From Bacillus sp. AFS073361 (GTDB lineage: Bacteria; Bacillota; Bacilli; Bacillales; Cytobacillaceae): a stretch of DNA of 51,161 bases. The notes beneath the pieces were generated by a model, which had not been told where the DNA came from, made no database searches, and saw only the letters and a program-made list of their open reading frames with translations. Position numbers and translations under genes: made by a program. The stretch covers positions 1 through 51,161 of the forward strand of contig NZ_NUZU01000225.1 of the NCBI RefSeq assembly GCF_002567005.1, given 5' to 3'. Positions 49,356 to 51,161 of this stretch are shown here, in pieces. Positions within the stretch are counted from its first letter, which is position 1, and every line of letters starts with the position of its first letter.

Positions 49356-50840
49356 ATGAGTCAGGAAGATTTGAATGACCAATTAATGGTCAGACGTGAA
49401 AAAATGAATACCATGCGTGAAAATGGTCTTGATCCATTCGGGAAACGTTTTGACCGCTCACACAACACAAAGGAATTAGTTGAGCAATATGCAGAATTAG
49501 AAAAAGAAGAGATCGAAGCCAAAAATGTTTCCGTTTCTTTAGCAGGTCGGATTATGACGAAGCGTGGAAAAGGAAAAGCAGGCTTTGCGCACCTTCAAGA
49601 TTTAACAGGTCAAATTCAAGTCTATGTTCGTCAAGATGCAGTCGGCGAGGAGAATTATAAACTATTCGATTCTTCAGACCTAGGAGACATAATTGGTGTA
49701 TCCGGAACACTATTTAAAACAAAAGTAGGCGAATTATCAGTTAAAGTGGAAAACTTTGTGTTTTTAACAAAGGCGTTACGCCCGCTTCCTGATAAATTTC
49801 ATGGACTTAAGGATGTTGAACAGCGCTACCGTCAACGGTATTTAGACTTAATTATGAGTCAAGAAAGTAAGGCTACATTTATTTCAAGAAGCCGTATTAT
49901 TCAATCAATGCGTCGGTATTTAGATGACCACGGCTATTTAGAAGTTGAAACACCAATGATGCATTCCATTGCTGGCGGTGCATCTGCACGTCCATTCATA
50001 ACACATCACAATGCTTTGGATATGCCATTATTTATGAGGATTGCGATTGAACTGCACTTAAAACGATTGATTGTGGGCGGTTTGGAAAAGGTATATGAAA
50101 TTGGCCGTGTTTTCCGGAACGAAGGTGTCTCGACTCGTCACAATCCTGAATTTACAATGATTGAACTCTATGAGGCTTATGCGGATTACCGTGATATCAT
50201 GAGTCTGACAGAGAATCTAATTGCTCATATTGCCCAAGAAGTAGTTGGCTCAACTACGGTTCAATATGGCGATTATGAGGTAGACCTTAAACCTGAGTGG
50301 AAAAGACTTCACATGGTAGATGCCATCAAAGAATACACTGGTGCAGACTTTTGGAAAGAGATGAGTGTAGAAGAAGCTCGTGACCTTGCGAAAGAACACG
50401 GGGTTGAAATTAATAACAACATGCTTTATGGCCATATTGTTAATGAATTCTTCGAACAAAAGGTAGAGGAGAAATTAATCCAGCCTACTTTTATTTACGG
50501 ACATCCTGTCGAAATCTCACCACTTGCGAAGAAAAATGATGAGGACCCACGCTTCACAGACCGTTTTGAATTGTTCATTGTTGCTCGTGAACATGCGAAT
50601 GCATTTACAGAGCTGAATGATCCGATTGATCAAAGAGAACGGTTTGAAGCGCAATTAAAAGAACGTGAACAAGGAAACGACGAAGCTCACATGATGGACG
50701 ACGACTTCGTTGAAGCGTTAGAATATGGTATGCCGCCAACGGGAGGATTAGGAATTGGAATTGACCGTTTAGTTATGCTGCTTACTAATTCTCCATCCAT
50801 CCGTGACGTACTATTATTCCCGCTTATGCGTCATAAATAA
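49356..50840 (+). CDS. lysS: Lysyl-tRNA synthetase, class II
   Basis: Charges tRNA-Lys. 494 residues: N-terminal OB-fold anticodon-binding domain (about 60-150; VSLAGRIMTKRGKGKAGFAHLQD) and the class II catalytic core with motif 2 FRNEGVSTRHNPEFTMIE and motif 3 GGLGIGIDRLVML near the C-terminus. ATG 49356 has only a weak TTGGAG site (49342-49347). Own transcription unit between terminators; the promoter was not clearly identified. Confidence 0.97.
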   Translation: MSQEDLNDQLMVRREKMNTMRENGLDPFGKRFDRSHNTKELVEQYAELEKEEIEAKNVSVSLAGRIMTKRGKGKAGFAHLQDLTGQIQVYVRQDAVGEENYKLFDSSDLGDIIGVSGTLFKTKVGELSVKVENFVFLTKALRPLPDKFHGLKDVEQRYRQRYLDLIMSQESKATFISRSRIIQSMRRYLDDHGYLEVETPMMHSIAGGASARPFITHHNALDMPLFMRIAIELHLKRLIVGGLEKVYEIGRVFRNEGVSTRHNPEFTMIELYEAYADYRDIMSLTENLIAHIAQEVVGSTTVQYGDYEVDLKPEWKRLHMVDAIKEYTGADFWKEMSVEEARDLAKEHGVEINNNMLYGHIVNEFFEQKVEEKLIQPTFIYGHPVEISPLAKKNDEDPRFTDRFELFIVAREHANAFTELNDPIDQRERFEAQLKEREQGNDEAHMMDDDFVEALEYGMPPTGGLGIGIDRLVMLLTNSPSIRDVLLFPLMRHK

Positions 50841-50845
50841 TACGT

Positions 50846-50876
50846 AAAAAAGTGCCATGTTACTGGCACTTTTTTT
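50846..50876 (+). terminator. Terminator after lysS
   Basis: AAAAAAGTGCCA (50846-50857) pairs with TGGCACTTTTTT (50864-50875). Confidence 0.93.
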
Positions 50877-50946
50877 ATATTTATAACGAGGAAGAGTAAG
50901 AATATTATTACTTTGGATATTTTTAAGGGAAAATCGTAAAATACTA

Positions 50947-50975
50947 TTGCACCTGTTCTCGAATGGTGGTATATT
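50947..50975 (+). promoter_or_regulatory. rRNA operon promoter P1
   Basis: TTGCAC (50947-50952), 17 bp, TATATT (50970-50975). Confidence 0.75.
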
Positions 50976-51028
50976 AATATCTGTTGCTGCGAGACAGACG
51001 CAGTGAGAAAAATAAATTAAAAAAGTTG

Positions 51029-51057
51029 TTGACTTTCAGTGAATAACTTGATAAGAT
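51029..51057 (+). promoter_or_regulatory. rRNA operon promoter P2
   Basis: TTGACT (51029-51034), 17 bp, TAAGAT (51052-51057), 82 bp after P1. Tandem promoters of this kind precede Bacillus rrn operons. Confidence 0.8.
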
Positions 51058-51063
51058 TATAAA

Positions 51064-51161
51064 GTCGCCTTAAGGCGATTGGGTAATTGATCCTTGAAAA
51101 CTAAACAAACAAAATCGTGCAAACAAACAATTTATTTTAGCTTCTTTTAAGAAGCTAAGCC
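51064..51161 (+). other. rRNA operon leader (start only)
   Basis: After P2 comes a small hairpin TCGCC/GGCGA (51064-51079), then the TGATCCTTGAAAACTAAAC stretch commonly seen in pre-rRNA spacers of Bacillus (boxA-like/RNase III region), and AGCTTC/GAAGCT at the end. The window stops before the 16S gene. Confidence 0.7.

Noticed and set aside
1..51161. CRISPR array, prophage, insertion sequence or defence island
   Set aside because: No regularly spaced repeats, transposase, integrase or phage genes were seen; the gene order is conserved core chromosome throughout.

Overview
The window is a contiguous, essentially single-direction block of core chromosome from an endospore-forming member of the Bacillaceae. 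Gene order follows the origin-proximal region of Bacillus subtilis from csfB to lysS and the following rRNA operon. Sporulation genes (csfB, yabG, sspF, spoVG, fin, spoVT, yabP, yabQ, spoIIE), AbrB, Veg and dispersed GC-rich intergenic palindromes fit a Bacillus/Neobacillus-like organism; I cannot name the species from sequence alone. Nearly everything is on the + strand; the one clear exception is abrB.

Layout. 1-5500: csfB (Gin), a YaaO-type decarboxylase, tmk, darA, holB, ricT, yabA. 5550-7430: tRNA/rRNA methyltransferases and a GIY-YIG protein, then abrB convergent. 8200-15430: metG, tatD, yabE, rnmV, ksgA, yabG. 15500-19120: veg, sspF, ispE, purR, ridA, spoVG. 19350-23610: glmU, prs, ctc, pth, fin. 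23700-31560: mfd, spoVT, yabM, yabN, rqcP. 31630-38090: yabP, yabQ, divIC, yabR, spoIIE, yabS, yabT. 38270-46100: tilS, hpt, ftsH, coaX, hslO, yacD, cysK. 46200-50840: folP-folB-folK-yazB-dusB-lysS. The last ~220 bases are the tandem promoters and leader of an rRNA operon whose 16S gene lies outside the window.

No new defence system, mobile element, prophage or CRISPR array is visible. What deserves a second look is regulatory and structural. Readable promoters include: the 21-bp-spaced spoIIE promoter with Spo0A boxes, tandem 0A boxes just downstream of the abrB promoter, a sigma-H promoter for spoVG, a sigma-B promoter for ctc, sigma-G promoters for sspF and fin, and a sigma-K promoter for yabG. 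Two inverted repeats (before yabP and before yabS) would hide the ribosome binding sites in transcripts arriving from upstream. Three kinds of dispersed palindromic repeat sit between genes. Several genes found here in B. subtilis are missing: xpaC-yaaN, yaaR (a repeat stands in its place), two tRNA genes before spoIIE, and pabB-pabA-pabC.

The genes combine basic information processing (tRNA charging and modification, rRNA methylation and maturation, clamp loading, transcription-coupled repair), precursor supply (dTMP, PRPP, UDP-GlcNAc, isoprenoid, folate, CoA, cysteine) and sporulation control. Many starts are TTG or GTG; I chose them by ribosome binding site spacing and by similarity to remembered B. 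subtilis proteins, so starts are less certain than stops.
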